Origin: Deltaproteobacteria bacterium
GTDB taxonomy: Bacteria > Desulfobacterota > Desulfobacteria > Desulfobacterales > G020354645
Direction: 5' to 3'
Assembly: GCA_020354645.1 (NCBI GenBank)
Contig: CP070652.1
Span: forward strand, 3,395,648 to 3,446,278
Length of the DNA stretch: 50,631 nucleotides
Part shown: piece after piece, positions 18,501-27,193 of the stretch
Position numbering within the stretch: position 1 is the first letter of the stretch
Layout of the letters: each line of letters begins with the position of its first letter
Translations under genes and position numbers: made by a program
The notes under the pieces: generated by a model
Seen by the model: the letters and a program-made list of their open reading frames with translations, nothing else
Database searches by the model: none
Told to the model about the DNA's origin: nothing

Positions 18501-19689
18501 ATTTTTGTGATGACAGTGTTGCTGAAATTTTTGGCCGCTGAGCGGTGAGGTCAAGATCGATTGAGCCGCCAATTTCATTGCTATCCAGACGGGCCTTTAG
18601 ATCGGTGATTGAGTAAATTTCAGGTGCAGGGTCGTAGACTTTACCGGAGATGCTGAAAGCCCCGCCCATCGGCAGCGTTTGACCGATTAATTTTTCAAGG
18701 CCGACAAGATCTTTGCCGCTGGCAGTGAAGTTCAATTTGATACCCTGCTGGGTCAGCAGGTCCTCTATGTTACCATTGATATTCACTGCGACAATCTTAT
18801 CCGCGCCGATGCTCAAATCGATGTCCTCGGCGGCCAGGCGACGGAAAGAACCGGTAACAGTGGTCGCAAACTTAAACGGACCCAAGTCGGGCATCCCCCT
18901 TATTCCTGCAACATTTCCGATATCACGTAGTGTTTTTCCTTCTGCCAGAAGGCTAAATGCCAGCGCCTCGCCCCGGATGAGATCCTCGATTTTACCTTCG
19001 ATGGCAACTTCGGATTCGCCAAATTTTGCGGCCAGCGTAACAGGCACATCTTCACCGGCGCCGGGCGATAATGCAAAATGACTTAAGGATCCGCCGATCT
19101 CGAACAATCTGCCGTTAAATGTGCCTTTGAACGCCAGTCGGTTTGGTTTTTTACTTTCCGTAGAACCAAAATTCAGACGATCCAATATCAATCGGTGGGT
19201 TTTTTTCGATTCGTCGTCTTTATAGGTAAAGGTTCCTTTTTCTATTGCCACCTCATGAAAAGTCAAAGCGGGTAGCGTACCGCCCGGCTTCCCGGAGCCG
19301 CCAAAATCGACATTTGATTCCCCCGATTGGCTGAATTCTAAAAGGAAGCTGGGTTCGACAAGCACGACGCGCTCGAATTCGATTCTTCCGCGGATAAGCG
19401 GCAGTAAGGCCACCTGCACTTCGAGCCGTTTGATTCCTGCCATCTCGGCTTGCGATCCCCAGGTTGCATTTTGGAAACTTCCGTTCTCAATTGAAATCCT
19501 TGCTGAAAGGCCCAATCCAACTTTGAGGTCTCCCTCAAGCCTGAGTTCCCGACCGGTGGCCTCTCTGACGGCCTGTATGATCCGGGGTTTGAATTTGTTG
19601 AAGTCGTAAGTAGACAGGATCACGTAGATTGCTACGATCAATCCGATGAGAAGAAGGGCTACGATAAAGAGTATTTTTTTCCAGCGCAT
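15565..19689 (-). CDS. AsmA-family giant envelope protein 1 with internal repeats
   Basis: A 1374-residue AsmA-like protein anchored by one N-terminal membrane helix (about 4-27), followed by the typical TYDFNKFKPRIIQAVREATGREL. The large remainder would be periplasmic. AsmA relatives are thought to act in lipid transport or outer-membrane assembly. The middle is built from four related ~150-residue units, each with a block like GIELNFSVRGQDVANLEKF, a GGAFSISG-type stretch and a 'TGQ.P.ISA.LSSQK' end. Two units share a block identical at the protein level (DNA 17407-17624 and 17857-18074). The C-terminal ~250 residues match the conserved AsmA C-terminal domain (GSATIVQQGGRIDNRYL, KVNLHNETLDFVF). 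A second AsmA-type gene lies 1.5 kb upstream. Confidence 0.9.
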   Translation of the reverse strand: MRWKKILFIVALLLIGLIVAIYVILSTYDFNKFKPRIIQAVREATGRELRLEGDLKVGLGLSARISIENGSFQNATWGSQAEMAGIKRLEVQVALLPLIRGRIEFERVVLVEPSFLLEFSQSGESNVDFGGSGKPGGTLPALTFHEVAIEKGTFTYKDDESKKTHRLILDRLNFGSTESKKPNRLAFKGTFNGRLFEIGGSLSHFALSPGAGEDVPVTLAAKFGESEVAIEGKIEDLIRGEALAFSLLAEGKTLRDIGNVAGIRGMPDLGPFKFATTVTGSFRRLAAEDIDLSIGADKIVAVNINGNIEDLLTQQGIKLNFTASGKDLVGLEKLIGQTLPMGGAFSISGKVYDPAPEIYSITDLKARLDSNEIGGSIDLDLTAQRPKISATLSSQKLDLRPILSALDKKSRRVGLSAQGAKKASENLPQEPPAHDLLTIADVDLTLHLNNILLPQLKLNELAAQVDLKDGRITVTAEGPSLPDTSELAGVKGLPELGPFKVAFDVTEPLKKLSVENLVFKAGAPTLADLKLTGTIKEPLAQRGIELNFSVRGQDVANLEKFSGQPLPLRGAFSVSGQISDSAAKIYKLRNLRAVLGDNKIGGTADFNLTGQNPRISAMLSSQKFNLRPLSLQNTDKLAGLANAADLGPFKLQAVMVGPAGKLSIEKLNFQAGTPKLAEIKIDGFIKDLLAQRGIELNFSVRGQDVANLEKFSGQPLPLRGAFSVSGQISDSAAKIYKLRNLRAVLGDNKIGGTADFNLTGQRPRISAALSSQKIDLEPLFSSSEQKSTVAKQPAESDTQKRNILPEIPLTADALTKANVDVNIRIEQIRLPRLVLDDLTIDMFLQDSHLTLTVASKSIPDIAELTGVAGLTQLGAVRLTIKASSLRDKLAVKKLDFDAHIEGIVMVTLDATAEDFLTQRGISIDFKAKGNDISKLEKLAGRQLPYKGAFTISGRLDDPAINTYKFSALTFIAGDNDLSGWVDLNLTGDRPKIKAELISQNLDLRWLYTTTDQNVSANQASTTVGKKRKKIFPIEPLPLDMLKIADLDIKIRAEKILLPRTVIRELIVDIMLADGHLMAKPLRFSAGDGSVQGYLDTHLVGQSIVITTDLKIDQIQLRSTLQQVEVSQVLDGTFDGKIRINSQGNSVAALMAGLNGSATIVQQGGRIDNRYLSLIGGNLTDELLKRVNIFDKKQKYIETNCTVIHSDINTGLTDNVFLLDTKDTKLIGAGKVNLHNETLDFVFKTSPKKGVKIPFLGRVGLSLGELTKPFKVSGTLANPSLVIDPSRTAVTLGKITGGLMLGPAGLAIVFADVSKKDVDPCQEAIDAIEAEDKTFNLSGPAATEDPLGKASKIVIEETKGAAKEASGSIKRLFGH
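17407..17624. repeat. In-frame direct repeat inside asmA-like gene, copy A
   Basis: This 218-bp segment matches 17857-18074 at 217 of 218 bases, offset exactly 450 bp (150 codons). The single difference (17440 A, 17890 G) is silent. Flanking parts of the two repeat units are clearly diverged, so the identity reflects recent duplication or gene conversion. Confidence 0.95.
17857..18074. repeat. In-frame direct repeat inside asmA-like gene, copy B
   Basis: This is the partner of 17407-17624. The boundaries are sharp: both copies start at TTGACCGGTCAAAT and end at CGCTGGGCCA. Confidence 0.95.
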
Positions 19690-19766
19690 GGGTATTACTT
19701 CGGAAGGCCAATCCGAGTATGTTATGAAAAAATCGAAAAGATCTTAATAAAATTAATATTCAGAAC

Positions 19767-19961
19767 TTACTTGGTGTTAATGTATATCCGGTTGGCCTTG
19801 ATGTCCAGATAACGATACTCAGATCGCATTTTACGGATGAATTCTTTCCGGCACGATGGTGAATCGAATTTTAGAGTATAGAGCGTATATCCCATAAGCC
19901 CGTTTGTATCATTCACTTCTCTGGCGCGCAGAGCGGCATGAATCATTTGTCGGTATGCCAT
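19767..19961 (-). CDS. Small hypothetical protein, doubtful or remnant
   Basis: A 64-residue frame from an ATG with a weak GGGACGAG upstream. The same frame stays open upstream for about 45 further codons with plausible protein composition (NPNCRFQLGFLPPDVQAEL, then THIEKVRDEM), but without a usable start. This suggests either a short gene starting here or the tail of a decayed one. It lies between the AsmA gene and a solute-binding protein, on the same strand. No family is recognised. Confidence 0.33.
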   Translation of the reverse strand: MAYRQMIHAALRAREVNDTNGLMGYTLYTLKFDSPSCRKEFIRKMRSEYRYLDIKANRIYINTK

Positions 19962-20062
19962 CTCGTCCCGTACTTTTTCGATGTGAGTTAATTCAGCCTG
20001 AACATCAGGTGGTAGAAAACCGAGTTGAAACCGACAATTAGGATTGCAGATAATTGCTGTTG

Positions 20063-20890
20063 TTACGGCAACTGTTTCAACCAGGAAGCATCTTCAAACC
20101 AGTCCGCCTTCAACTGATCCAGTTCTCCGCTGCCCTGTAAGCCGTTAATAAAGTTCTGTACCCAGTTTATCAGAAGCGGGTCGGTAGCCGGTACCGCAAT
20201 CCCCAGCGGTTCGTAGGTAAAGGGGTCGATAACGGTGAACAATCCCTGGTCAGGGTAGCGAAGGACAGATACGACACAGATCGGAAAATCGGCAACCATG
20301 GCATCCACCGTGCCCCGAATCACCATGGCCACTGCTTCGTCATAATCTTTGGTAGTTACCAGTTTGACCTTGGGCATCATTTTTTCGACAAATTCTTGGC
20401 TGGTGGAACCTTCCAAGGCAGCTATCGTAATTCCGCGGCGATCAACTTCAGAGGGCTCTACTGCAGCGGCCAGCGTTTCAATTTTTGTGAGAACCGCTTT
20501 TCCGGATACCAAATAGGGACCCACGAATGCCACTTTCAGGTTTCGTCCGGGGGTGATCGTCATACCGGAAATAATCATGTCCACACTGCCGGCCTCCAAC
20601 GCGGGTAGTAATTCGGAGAAGGCAATGGGTTCAAGCTTGAGTCTTACCCCCATTGCATTGGCGATATGTCCGGCCAGATCGGCTTCAAAACCGATTATGC
20701 TTCCGTCTTTAGTGGTCATATTGAGGGGCGGCATACTGCCGGCGGTGCCGACAATCAATTCTCCTCTCTGCAAGATGCGATCGAGCACAGGAGAGGCCGA
20801 TGATAAGAAGAAAGGTCCTCTTTTATGGGCGCACCCGACCAAAAGTGTGAACATCAGAAACAAAACGATAATCACCTTTGCCCGTTTCAT
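20063..20890 (-). CDS. Solute-binding lipoprotein (SBP_bac_3 family), paralogue 1
   Basis: A 275-residue periplasmic binding protein of the polar-amino-acid type (family 3). The signal peptide ends in lipobox LVGC, so it should be lipid-anchored. Typical blocks are RGELIVGTAG, MPPLNMTTKDG, GFEADLAGHIANAMG, VDMIISGMTITPGR, FVGPYLVSGKAVL, LEGSTSQEF and TTKDYDEAV/VDAMVADFPICV. AAAAAAGGAGA precedes the ATG. No ABC permease or ATPase lies nearby, so it is an orphan. The gene at 25385-26212 is a close paralogue with the same length and the same C-terminal pattern (SW..LP). The ligand is unknown; amino acids are usual for the family, but an orphan could also serve a sensor. Confidence 0.92.
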   Translation of the reverse strand: MKRAKVIIVLFLMFTLLVGCAHKRGPFFLSSASPVLDRILQRGELIVGTAGSMPPLNMTTKDGSIIGFEADLAGHIANAMGVRLKLEPIAFSELLPALEAGSVDMIISGMTITPGRNLKVAFVGPYLVSGKAVLTKIETLAAAVEPSEVDRRGITIAALEGSTSQEFVEKMMPKVKLVTTKDYDEAVAMVIRGTVDAMVADFPICVVSVLRYPDQGLFTVIDPFTYEPLGIAVPATDPLLINWVQNFINGLQGSGELDQLKADWFEDASWLKQLP

Positions 20891-20969
20891 TGAAATTCTC
20901 CTTTTTTATCGGTAATCAATAGATTGGTGACGATTCAAGGCAAGCTTTACTTTCAGGTATTGACAAAAT

Positions 20970-21017
20970 TGGTATAAGTTATTGATCGATATAGTATTGT
21001 CAAGATAAGGTTGTCAA
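20970..21017 (-). promoter_or_regulatory. Possible promoter with tandem TTGACA boxes
   Basis: On the minus strand, upstream of the binding protein gene at 20890, TTGACA occurs twice, at 21017-21012 and 21003-20998, within a repeated ATCTTGACAA-type motif. AT-rich TACTATATC follows. The best pairing, TTGACA-18-TATATC, is only a fair sigma70 match. The repeat may instead be an operator. Nothing else is seen in 20891-21183. Confidence 0.3.
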
Positions 21018-21183
21018 GATATAGCCTGACCCGGAGAGCATGCGGAACAAACGAATTTTGTGGGCATATTGGATGAGAGTAAAATCGGATTCTCATCAAT
21101 GTTTTAATGACTGTTCAAAGGAATTTGGGCAACCGCCCGTTAATGGTTGCTCCCTTTTGGATTTAAAACTAAAAGTTTCCCTC

Positions 21184-24100
21184 CTAATTTTCTTTTTTAC
21201 TATTTTCCGGAATTGCGGGTTGTATTATTTTGAACGGAAGTTTCAGCGTCCGTTTCGTGAGGTCCAATAGATCAGTGCTTATGGCACTGGGAGCCAGAGG
21301 CACTACCTTAGGATCTTTTAGATCACCTTTAACTTTGAGCGGTATTGAAATGACATCTGCCAGAATGTTTCCAACCAGCGGAACTCTATCAACGATGCGG
21401 TCTAAGGTTTTCAGCGGTGATACAAGCAGCGTAAAGTCCAACTCACCATCATTCAGATCGATATTTCCACCACCGGTTATGGTCAAGGTGTTACCATCCA
21501 TTAATATCTCTTTGAATCTGAGTTGGCCTTTTTTGATTTTTGTCTTGAATTTTATTTTTTTATAGCCGAATCCTTTTTTTTCCAAATCGGCTAAATCTCC
21601 CGTGAAAACTTCGGTAACATTCAGAAAGGCTAAAATTCGCGCCAATACCAAACTGCGATAGATGCGACCATCCTTGGCCACAAATTTGAATTTGCCACGT
21701 AGGGCGTTGATAAGTTCGTCAGGGGTGCCCTGTCCCGTGATATAGCCTCCGAGCTCGAATCGGCCTTCTATTTGATGATTGTCTTTTGATAAACAGGTCA
21801 GCGTCGAATTCAATGCCTGGTTATGGGAGCCCGGCTTAAAATCCAGTTGGAGATTTTGAGAAGATATTTTCAGCGCCCCCGGGGTTGAGATGCTGCATAA
21901 TCTAGCTTCATTGACATTGATATTTATCTCGTCGCGGTTAAAGGAAATTTCGGCATGGACCGGGCTCCAGGTGAACTGATGGTAGCTGAAGTTTTCAGAT
22001 TTTACCCGAATGGTACCTTGCATCGGCATATCCCATAATTTTTCGCTCGGTTTACGGCCTTTATTTCGGTCCACCGTTTCAAGAATTTTTTTTACATGGT
22101 CCCAATTCATGCTACTCGTGGAAAGATCCGCGTCGACCAGAAATTTTTTTTCAGAAAAGTTAACTTTTCCTTCAAGGGTCATGGGGATGCCATCCCACGT
22201 CAGCGCAGCCGATTCTACCATGATATTATTTTGTGCGGCCTGCAATGAAATATTGTTAATTTGCAGCGGCAAGTTCAGTTTGCTGGGCAGCACAATCCGC
22301 TGCCCCTGGAATTTTCCCTGGGCAGTGGATCTCATAGGCTGGTCGATTGCAATTCGAGTATGAAAGTCTCCTTTTATCCAGCCATTGTCAAAATGCGTTT
22401 CTTTTAACAAATTATTCACGGTCGTTTGAGCCAGATGACCGGTAAAATGCAGGCGGCACTCCCTGTTTTTGAAATCAAGTCGTATTGAAGCGTGCGACTC
22501 CTCATCGTGTATCAGCAGTTTCTTGATATTGAGCCTATCGGGATTCTTGACGACGTCTAGAGATACTTCCGGTCCATTGGCGGCAGACAGAGCTCCGGCA
22601 AAAGATATTTTGTTGTTTTTCTCCCAGATCAGGCGAGCCCCTGAAATCGAAAGCGGAGACCTGGGATGGAGTTCAGCGGGGAGAAGGGTGAGTTGTGAAG
22701 CCCATCGGATCGCCTGCGGGCCCATATTTCCTCTAATCATTACCTCTGCTTTGTTAAGTCCTTTCAGGTAATCCGGCAGATCGCCCGACACAATGAACGA
22801 ACCATCCAGCAGAGATACCTGAGCATCGCTGAAAGAAAATTTTTGCTCTCTTGCATTTTGAATTTCCGTAAATTTTCCTCTAAGCACTCTAACCGGAACC
22901 GGCAATAGGGTTGTGCTCACGGCAGCATTTTTTATTTCACCGGTTGCCGCAAGTTCCCAGTTTTCAGGTTTCAAGGGAGGGCCTTTCATGCGCAGGGCGG
23001 AAATTTTAAAAATACCGTCTGTGGTTTTAATATTTCCTGCCTGATCAGGAAAGCTATCGAACGATGTCAGCCAGGGGAAGATCTCCTCCAGGAAGATTTC
23101 GGACGTCAGGGATTTAACCGCCAGCTCCGGCGCTTTTTCCCAGATCATGCCGGCAGACAGATTTGTAAAAGAGGATCGACCCAACTTGCCGTTCAAATTT
23201 TCCACATGGACCTGACTGTCTGTATATGAGAAACGGCCTCCGTTTATTTGCAGGGGATATGGTATGCGCGCGTAATTGGCCGCCAGCTGAAATTCAGAGA
23301 CGTCAATCTGCACCTTGCGCAGTGCCGTGGTTTCTCCCAGCAGTAATCTGCCGGTTGCATTGCCGCTGAGATTGTTTACGCGTTTGAGCTCGTTTTGAAA
23401 CGGTCTGTTTTTAACCAGCCGTTTCAATACGGGTGGAATTTGTGCCACATCGGCTGTTACACTGATGTTAAGCTGCAGGGGCGCATTTTTTCCCTCCAGA
23501 CCGACCTTCAAGGTTCCATCCCGGCCCCAGGAGTTTCCATACCGGGCAACAAGGTTTTCTCCCGCCAGGACACCTTGGGAAATCAATGCGTCCCCTTGAA
23601 TAGCTTCCAGATCCATACCGGCTTCGGGGAGGAAAATGTTTCCATCAACCATGCTGCCTTTGATAATCATATTTTCGGTGTCGTCCAAATCAGGCCATGA
23701 CTGTCCCCGGGAGCTGAAGGTCACAAGGGGCACCCTGCCGCCCTTTATCCTTTCAAAAATCTTCTGGACGGTAGGGATAAATCCTGCCAGGACAAGGGCT
23801 ACTCTCCGGGTGCTTGCGACATCAACCTGTCTGCCCTCGACCTGAAGATCGATCATAGGTTCATTTTGAGTTAAAACCAGTTTCCCGGACATATTCAGTT
23901 GCGGGTAATCCAGATTGCATCTTGTGAGAGAAACAGTTGTTGTCTCGTTATCGATTTGAATGCCGCCTCTGATATCTTTTACCTTGATAACCAACTTTTC
24001 CTTTCCGTTAAATAAATTAAGGTGGGGTAAGGTCCCATTCACGGCCGCCTGTAACTGCTTCGGGCCATCGGTACTGAAATGCAGGTTTAAATCGGCGCGG

Positions 24101-24840
24101 GTTTCCATGACCCGCAAGGGACCTCTGGGGAAAAAGTATTCGGACAACAGCTGGGGCCGGATGTTTTTCAGATGAAGATGACCACTGCTTTTGAGGTTTG
24201 AAGGATCTAACCAACCATCCAGGGATATGCTTTCCCAAATGCTGGATTCGCAATTGAGGTTGAATATGAATTTTTCTTTCGGCAGCTTGATATTTGCTCG
24301 AATATCTTTGAACCAGAAAGCGGACCTGTTCCCTTCAAATAATTTTAATCTGCCACTTTTTATGTGAACAACTAGGCCCGGTTCTATGTGCGCTAAAGAA
24401 CCCAGTGCCGATACCACTTGTACTTGAATATCTTTAAGAGGTATGGACGCGGCTCCCTTATCCTTTTTTTCAATACTTGCGGGAAGCTTTATCTGGATAT
24501 TCGGCGCTTCGACGATAAGTTTAGAGACTCGTACTTTGCCTGTGAGGAGGGGCAGAAGCGCAGGATAAACCGCCAAAGATTCAAGCCTTCCAGTGGCTTT
24601 TCCGGGAATATTAAACTTGCCCTGATGAATTACAACATGAGGACGAAATAAAAATGACAGGCCAATCCTTTGAAATTCGATTTCCCCGGGTATTTCTCCG
24701 GAAGCTGCCGACTGGATTCTTCCGAGGATTTCTTCCTGGTTAATTATTAGGTTGGAGAACAGAATTAGAGCGGTCAAAAGGATTAAAAAGCTTACGAAGC
24801 CTGTTATTAACCAGAGAAATATTTTTTTCTGCTTGGACAT
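21184..24840 (-). CDS. AsmA-family giant envelope protein 2
   Basis: A 1218-residue protein with one N-terminal membrane helix (about 8-31) and a long, beta-rich periplasmic region, as in AsmA/TamB/YhdP-type proteins. The early GEIEFQRIGLSFLFRPHVVI and ALLPLLTGKVRVSKLIVEAP stretches match the usual AsmA N-terminal pattern. The C-terminal ~200 residues (LRGKFKFVAKDGRIY, LILMDGNTL-like, GGGNIDLNDGELDFTLLVSP, VGNILADVISIPLKV) match the AsmA-like C-terminal domain. These proteins are thought to form hydrophobic grooves that move phospholipids to the outer membrane. It shares little obvious sequence with the 15565-19689 gene beyond the architecture, and lies between the two solute-binding paralogues. 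Confidence 0.88.
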   Translation of the reverse strand: MSKQKKIFLWLITGFVSFLILLTALILFSNLIINQEEILGRIQSAASGEIPGEIEFQRIGLSFLFRPHVVIHQGKFNIPGKATGRLESLAVYPALLPLLTGKVRVSKLIVEAPNIQIKLPASIEKKDKGAASIPLKDIQVQVVSALGSLAHIEPGLVVHIKSGRLKLFEGNRSAFWFKDIRANIKLPKEKFIFNLNCESSIWESISLDGWLDPSNLKSSGHLHLKNIRPQLLSEYFFPRGPLRVMETRADLNLHFSTDGPKQLQAAVNGTLPHLNLFNGKEKLVIKVKDIRGGIQIDNETTTVSLTRCNLDYPQLNMSGKLVLTQNEPMIDLQVEGRQVDVASTRRVALVLAGFIPTVQKIFERIKGGRVPLVTFSSRGQSWPDLDDTENMIIKGSMVDGNIFLPEAGMDLEAIQGDALISQGVLAGENLVARYGNSWGRDGTLKVGLEGKNAPLQLNISVTADVAQIPPVLKRLVKNRPFQNELKRVNNLSGNATGRLLLGETTALRKVQIDVSEFQLAANYARIPYPLQINGGRFSYTDSQVHVENLNGKLGRSSFTNLSAGMIWEKAPELAVKSLTSEIFLEEIFPWLTSFDSFPDQAGNIKTTDGIFKISALRMKGPPLKPENWELAATGEIKNAAVSTTLLPVPVRVLRGKFTEIQNAREQKFSFSDAQVSLLDGSFIVSGDLPDYLKGLNKAEVMIRGNMGPQAIRWASQLTLLPAELHPRSPLSISGARLIWEKNNKISFAGALSAANGPEVSLDVVKNPDRLNIKKLLIHDEESHASIRLDFKNRECRLHFTGHLAQTTVNNLLKETHFDNGWIKGDFHTRIAIDQPMRSTAQGKFQGQRIVLPSKLNLPLQINNISLQAAQNNIMVESAALTWDGIPMTLEGKVNFSEKKFLVDADLSTSSMNWDHVKKILETVDRNKGRKPSEKLWDMPMQGTIRVKSENFSYHQFTWSPVHAEISFNRDEININVNEARLCSISTPGALKISSQNLQLDFKPGSHNQALNSTLTCLSKDNHQIEGRFELGGYITGQGTPDELINALRGKFKFVAKDGRIYRSLVLARILAFLNVTEVFTGDLADLEKKGFGYKKIKFKTKIKKGQLRFKEILMDGNTLTITGGGNIDLNDGELDFTLLVSPLKTLDRIVDRVPLVGNILADVISIPLKVKGDLKDPKVVPLAPSAISTDLLDLTKRTLKLPFKIIQPAIPENSKKEN

Positions 24841-25384
24841 GGGTGGTTTTCAACAAAGTAAAAGGTTGCTGTAGTTCATAAGCATGAAATTAATGGATGT
24901 AAAGCTTATGATGGCGGGACCTATTCTACCACTTTCTGCACCCGAGTAAAATGGGGCTACTTGTGCAGCAATTTGAAATAATTATGGGTTGGATGCGGGT
25001 TTTTATTTTCTGGCGGCTTTCCTTTATATACTTGTGCACCTGGTTGGTGGTTCGCTGGCGACGTGAGGGTCCGGCGCGGATAAAAAAGCTTTCTTTCTTT
25101 TCGTGTCTTACAAATGCGAGCCGGGGTGATTTTTACCAGGTTAGGATGAATATTTTGTTCACTTTTGTCAGAATAGCGCGCCGCAGAACTTTGGCGAGCC
25201 CGGCCGAGACCCTTGATGGCCGTTGTCAATAGTTGGTCGCGATGAAATCCGCGCTGCGGTCACTGGCGTGAATCTCGCACGGTAAATTTATCAGTTGCCA
25301 GAAAAAATTCTTTGGCGCTCACTGATTAGCGACGAACCACGGACACAAACAACTGACAAATTGAGTTATGGGCTATTTAATTTT
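24841..25384. other. 544-bp intergenic stretch; two overlapping antisense frames, no gene called
   Basis: Open frames of 93 codons (+, 24951-25232) and 90 codons (-, 24957-25229) overlap almost exactly on opposite strands. Neither has a convincing ribosome site or a recognisable domain, and both are rich in Arg/Lys or aromatic residues, as chance frames are. The mirror arrangement suggests a non-coding conserved or repeated sequence rather than a gene. Confidence 0.4.
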
Positions 25385-26212
25385 CTACGGCAATTTATTG
25401 AACCAAGATGTATCATTAAACCAGCGATCCCTAACATTGTCCATCACACCGCTGTCTTCGAGCTTGTTCAGAAAGTTCGTCACCCAGTTTGCCAGCAGGG
25501 GATCGTTGGCCGGCAGTGCGATACCAATCGGTTCATAGGTGAACGGTGCGACAATAGAAAACAAATTGTGCTGGGGGTAACGCGCTACCGATATCACACA
25601 GATCGGATGATCGGCAACCATGGCATCCACTTTGCCCTGAATTACCATGACCACGGCTTCATCGTAGTCTTTGGTGGTTACAAGTGTTGCTTTTGACATG
25701 ATTTTCCTGACAAACTCCGCACTGGTGGAACCCTCGAGCGCGGCTATTTTAAATTTTTGTTCATCCAGCGCATTGGGATCTGTGACAGCTGCCAGTGTTG
25801 CGACATTGGTCAGCACCCCTTTACCGGAAACATAATATGGTCCCACAAAGGCCACTTTGAGATTTCGCATGGATGTCATGGTCATTCCGGAAAGAATCAT
25901 GTCAATCTGGCCGCTTTCAAGGGACGGCAGCAATTTGGAAAACTGAATGGCTTTTAGTTTGAGATTAACACCCATTGAGTCGGCCATGTATCGGGCCAGG
26001 TCGGCTTCAAGGCCGATGATTTTTCCATCTTTGGTTGTCATGTTTAACGGGGGCATCATGGCTGCAGTCCCCACCGTCAACTCCCCTTTTTTCAAGATCC
26101 GGTCGATTACGGGTGAGTGCGAAGAGGCGGTCATGGTCCCGGTGCCGGTGGCACAGGCGTATAAAATGCTCAACGACAGTATTAACACCAGTATAGCGCT
26201 GATTTTTTTCAT
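25385..26212 (-). CDS. Solute-binding lipoprotein (SBP_bac_3 family), paralogue 2
   Basis: A 275-residue family 3 binding protein with a lipobox near LYAC. It aligns end to end without large gaps with the protein at 20063-20890, more than half the residues being the same by eye: KGELTVGTAAMMPPLNMTT, LSGMTMTSMRNLKVAFVGP, IAALEGSTSAEF, TTKDYDEAVVMVIQG, VDAMVADHPICV and APFTYEPIGIA. AGAGGAGA precedes the ATG. It too lacks transporter partners. Differences at likely pocket positions (F to H after VAD) may mean a different ligand. The two probably arose by duplication, with the AsmA gene now between them. Confidence 0.92.
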   Translation of the reverse strand: MKKISAILVLILSLSILYACATGTGTMTASSHSPVIDRILKKGELTVGTAAMMPPLNMTTKDGKIIGLEADLARYMADSMGVNLKLKAIQFSKLLPSLESGQIDMILSGMTMTSMRNLKVAFVGPYYVSGKGVLTNVATLAAVTDPNALDEQKFKIAALEGSTSAEFVRKIMSKATLVTTKDYDEAVVMVIQGKVDAMVADHPICVISVARYPQHNLFSIVAPFTYEPIGIALPANDPLLANWVTNFLNKLEDSGVMDNVRDRWFNDTSWFNKLP

Positions 26213-26443
26213 TTTGATTCTCCTCTATCCTGAAATCGGTATGGAAAATAAATGGAATGAAAGACAACAGAGGAATTCATTTTGTCATCACCTAAAAAGA
26301 CTCGCTTGCGTCATTTATTTCCGGAGATGCAACAACGTGCCTTAACAGTGAACTCATTTGTTTTACAATCAATAATTGACACGCATGGATGGCTAAGGTT
26401 TATGCGCCGGTTTTAGAACGACACCAAAAGGATTTGCCGGTTA

Positions 26444-26764
26444 TTACTGTCTGACCTCCTCTATTCCGATCAACTTGCCGACATAAAAATACAGTACATA
26501 AAAATATCCGCCTTCGGGGCCGTAAATTAATTTATCGACTTCCCCGTAGGCGTCGACATAGGACTTTTCGGTCATAAAAGGTTCACCGCAGTTATAGACG
26601 ACTTGTGCTTTTTGCAAACCCTCCCGCATCAACAGATTTCCACAACGAAAACCGGTTCCAATTGAGGGGTTAAAAGTTCCGGCATGAGAGACCTGCCAAG
26701 GTATGACCATCAAGAATGTAACCAAGATAAGCATGGTCAGGCCAATGATAAAAGTTTTTTTCAT
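26444..26764 (-). CDS. DUF2845 family periplasmic protein
   Basis: A 106-residue protein with a signal peptide (about residues 1-28, ending SHAG). The mature part matches DUF2845: FRCGNLLMREGLQKAQVVYNCGEP with two conserved Cys, then VDKLIYGPEGGYFYVLYFYVGKLIGIE. The Cys pair may form a disulfide in the periplasm. Function is unknown for the family. It lies 230 bp upstream of the binding protein gene on the same strand, so it is probably a separate unit. Confidence 0.82.
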   Translation of the reverse strand: MKKTFIIGLTMLILVTFLMVIPWQVSHAGTFNPSIGTGFRCGNLLMREGLQKAQVVYNCGEPFMTEKSYVDAYGEVDKLIYGPEGGYFYVLYFYVGKLIGIEEVRQ

Positions 26765-27193
26765 TTCTTACCCTCCGTCTCTTTGAGTGTGAAAGCATTT
26801 CAGGGCAGATAGCTACCCCTATATCTATTATGCTCTTTTGAGATTTGTCAAACCTAAAGATATTCCAAATAATGTGACTTACTTAAGCACATTCAAATAA
26901 TGGTGCCGCATTTTTTTTATTTGAAAATTGTCTAAGTCTTATATTCTGGGATTGGCGCCATATTACAGATCTTTTTGGCAATTGCTTGTGAGGCCGAAAA
27001 ATGTTTTAAACTTGACAAAGCAGGCCTGCTTGCTAGTAATTAATTTGTGGTTGATTTAAAGATTATCGAATGGATCATCAGGACTAAATTCAGAAATTGG
27101 TTTGGAAGCCGGTTTGTGTTTAGTGGTACAAATAATTTGGGAAATTTATCGAATACGCCAGAGATATTTTCCCATCACATGAAAGGATAAAAG
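26765..27193. other. Intergenic, nothing recognised
   Basis: A 429-bp AT-rich gap between divergent genes. It must hold promoters for both sides, but no strong -35/-10 pair, hairpin or repeat was found by eye. Confidence 0.35.
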
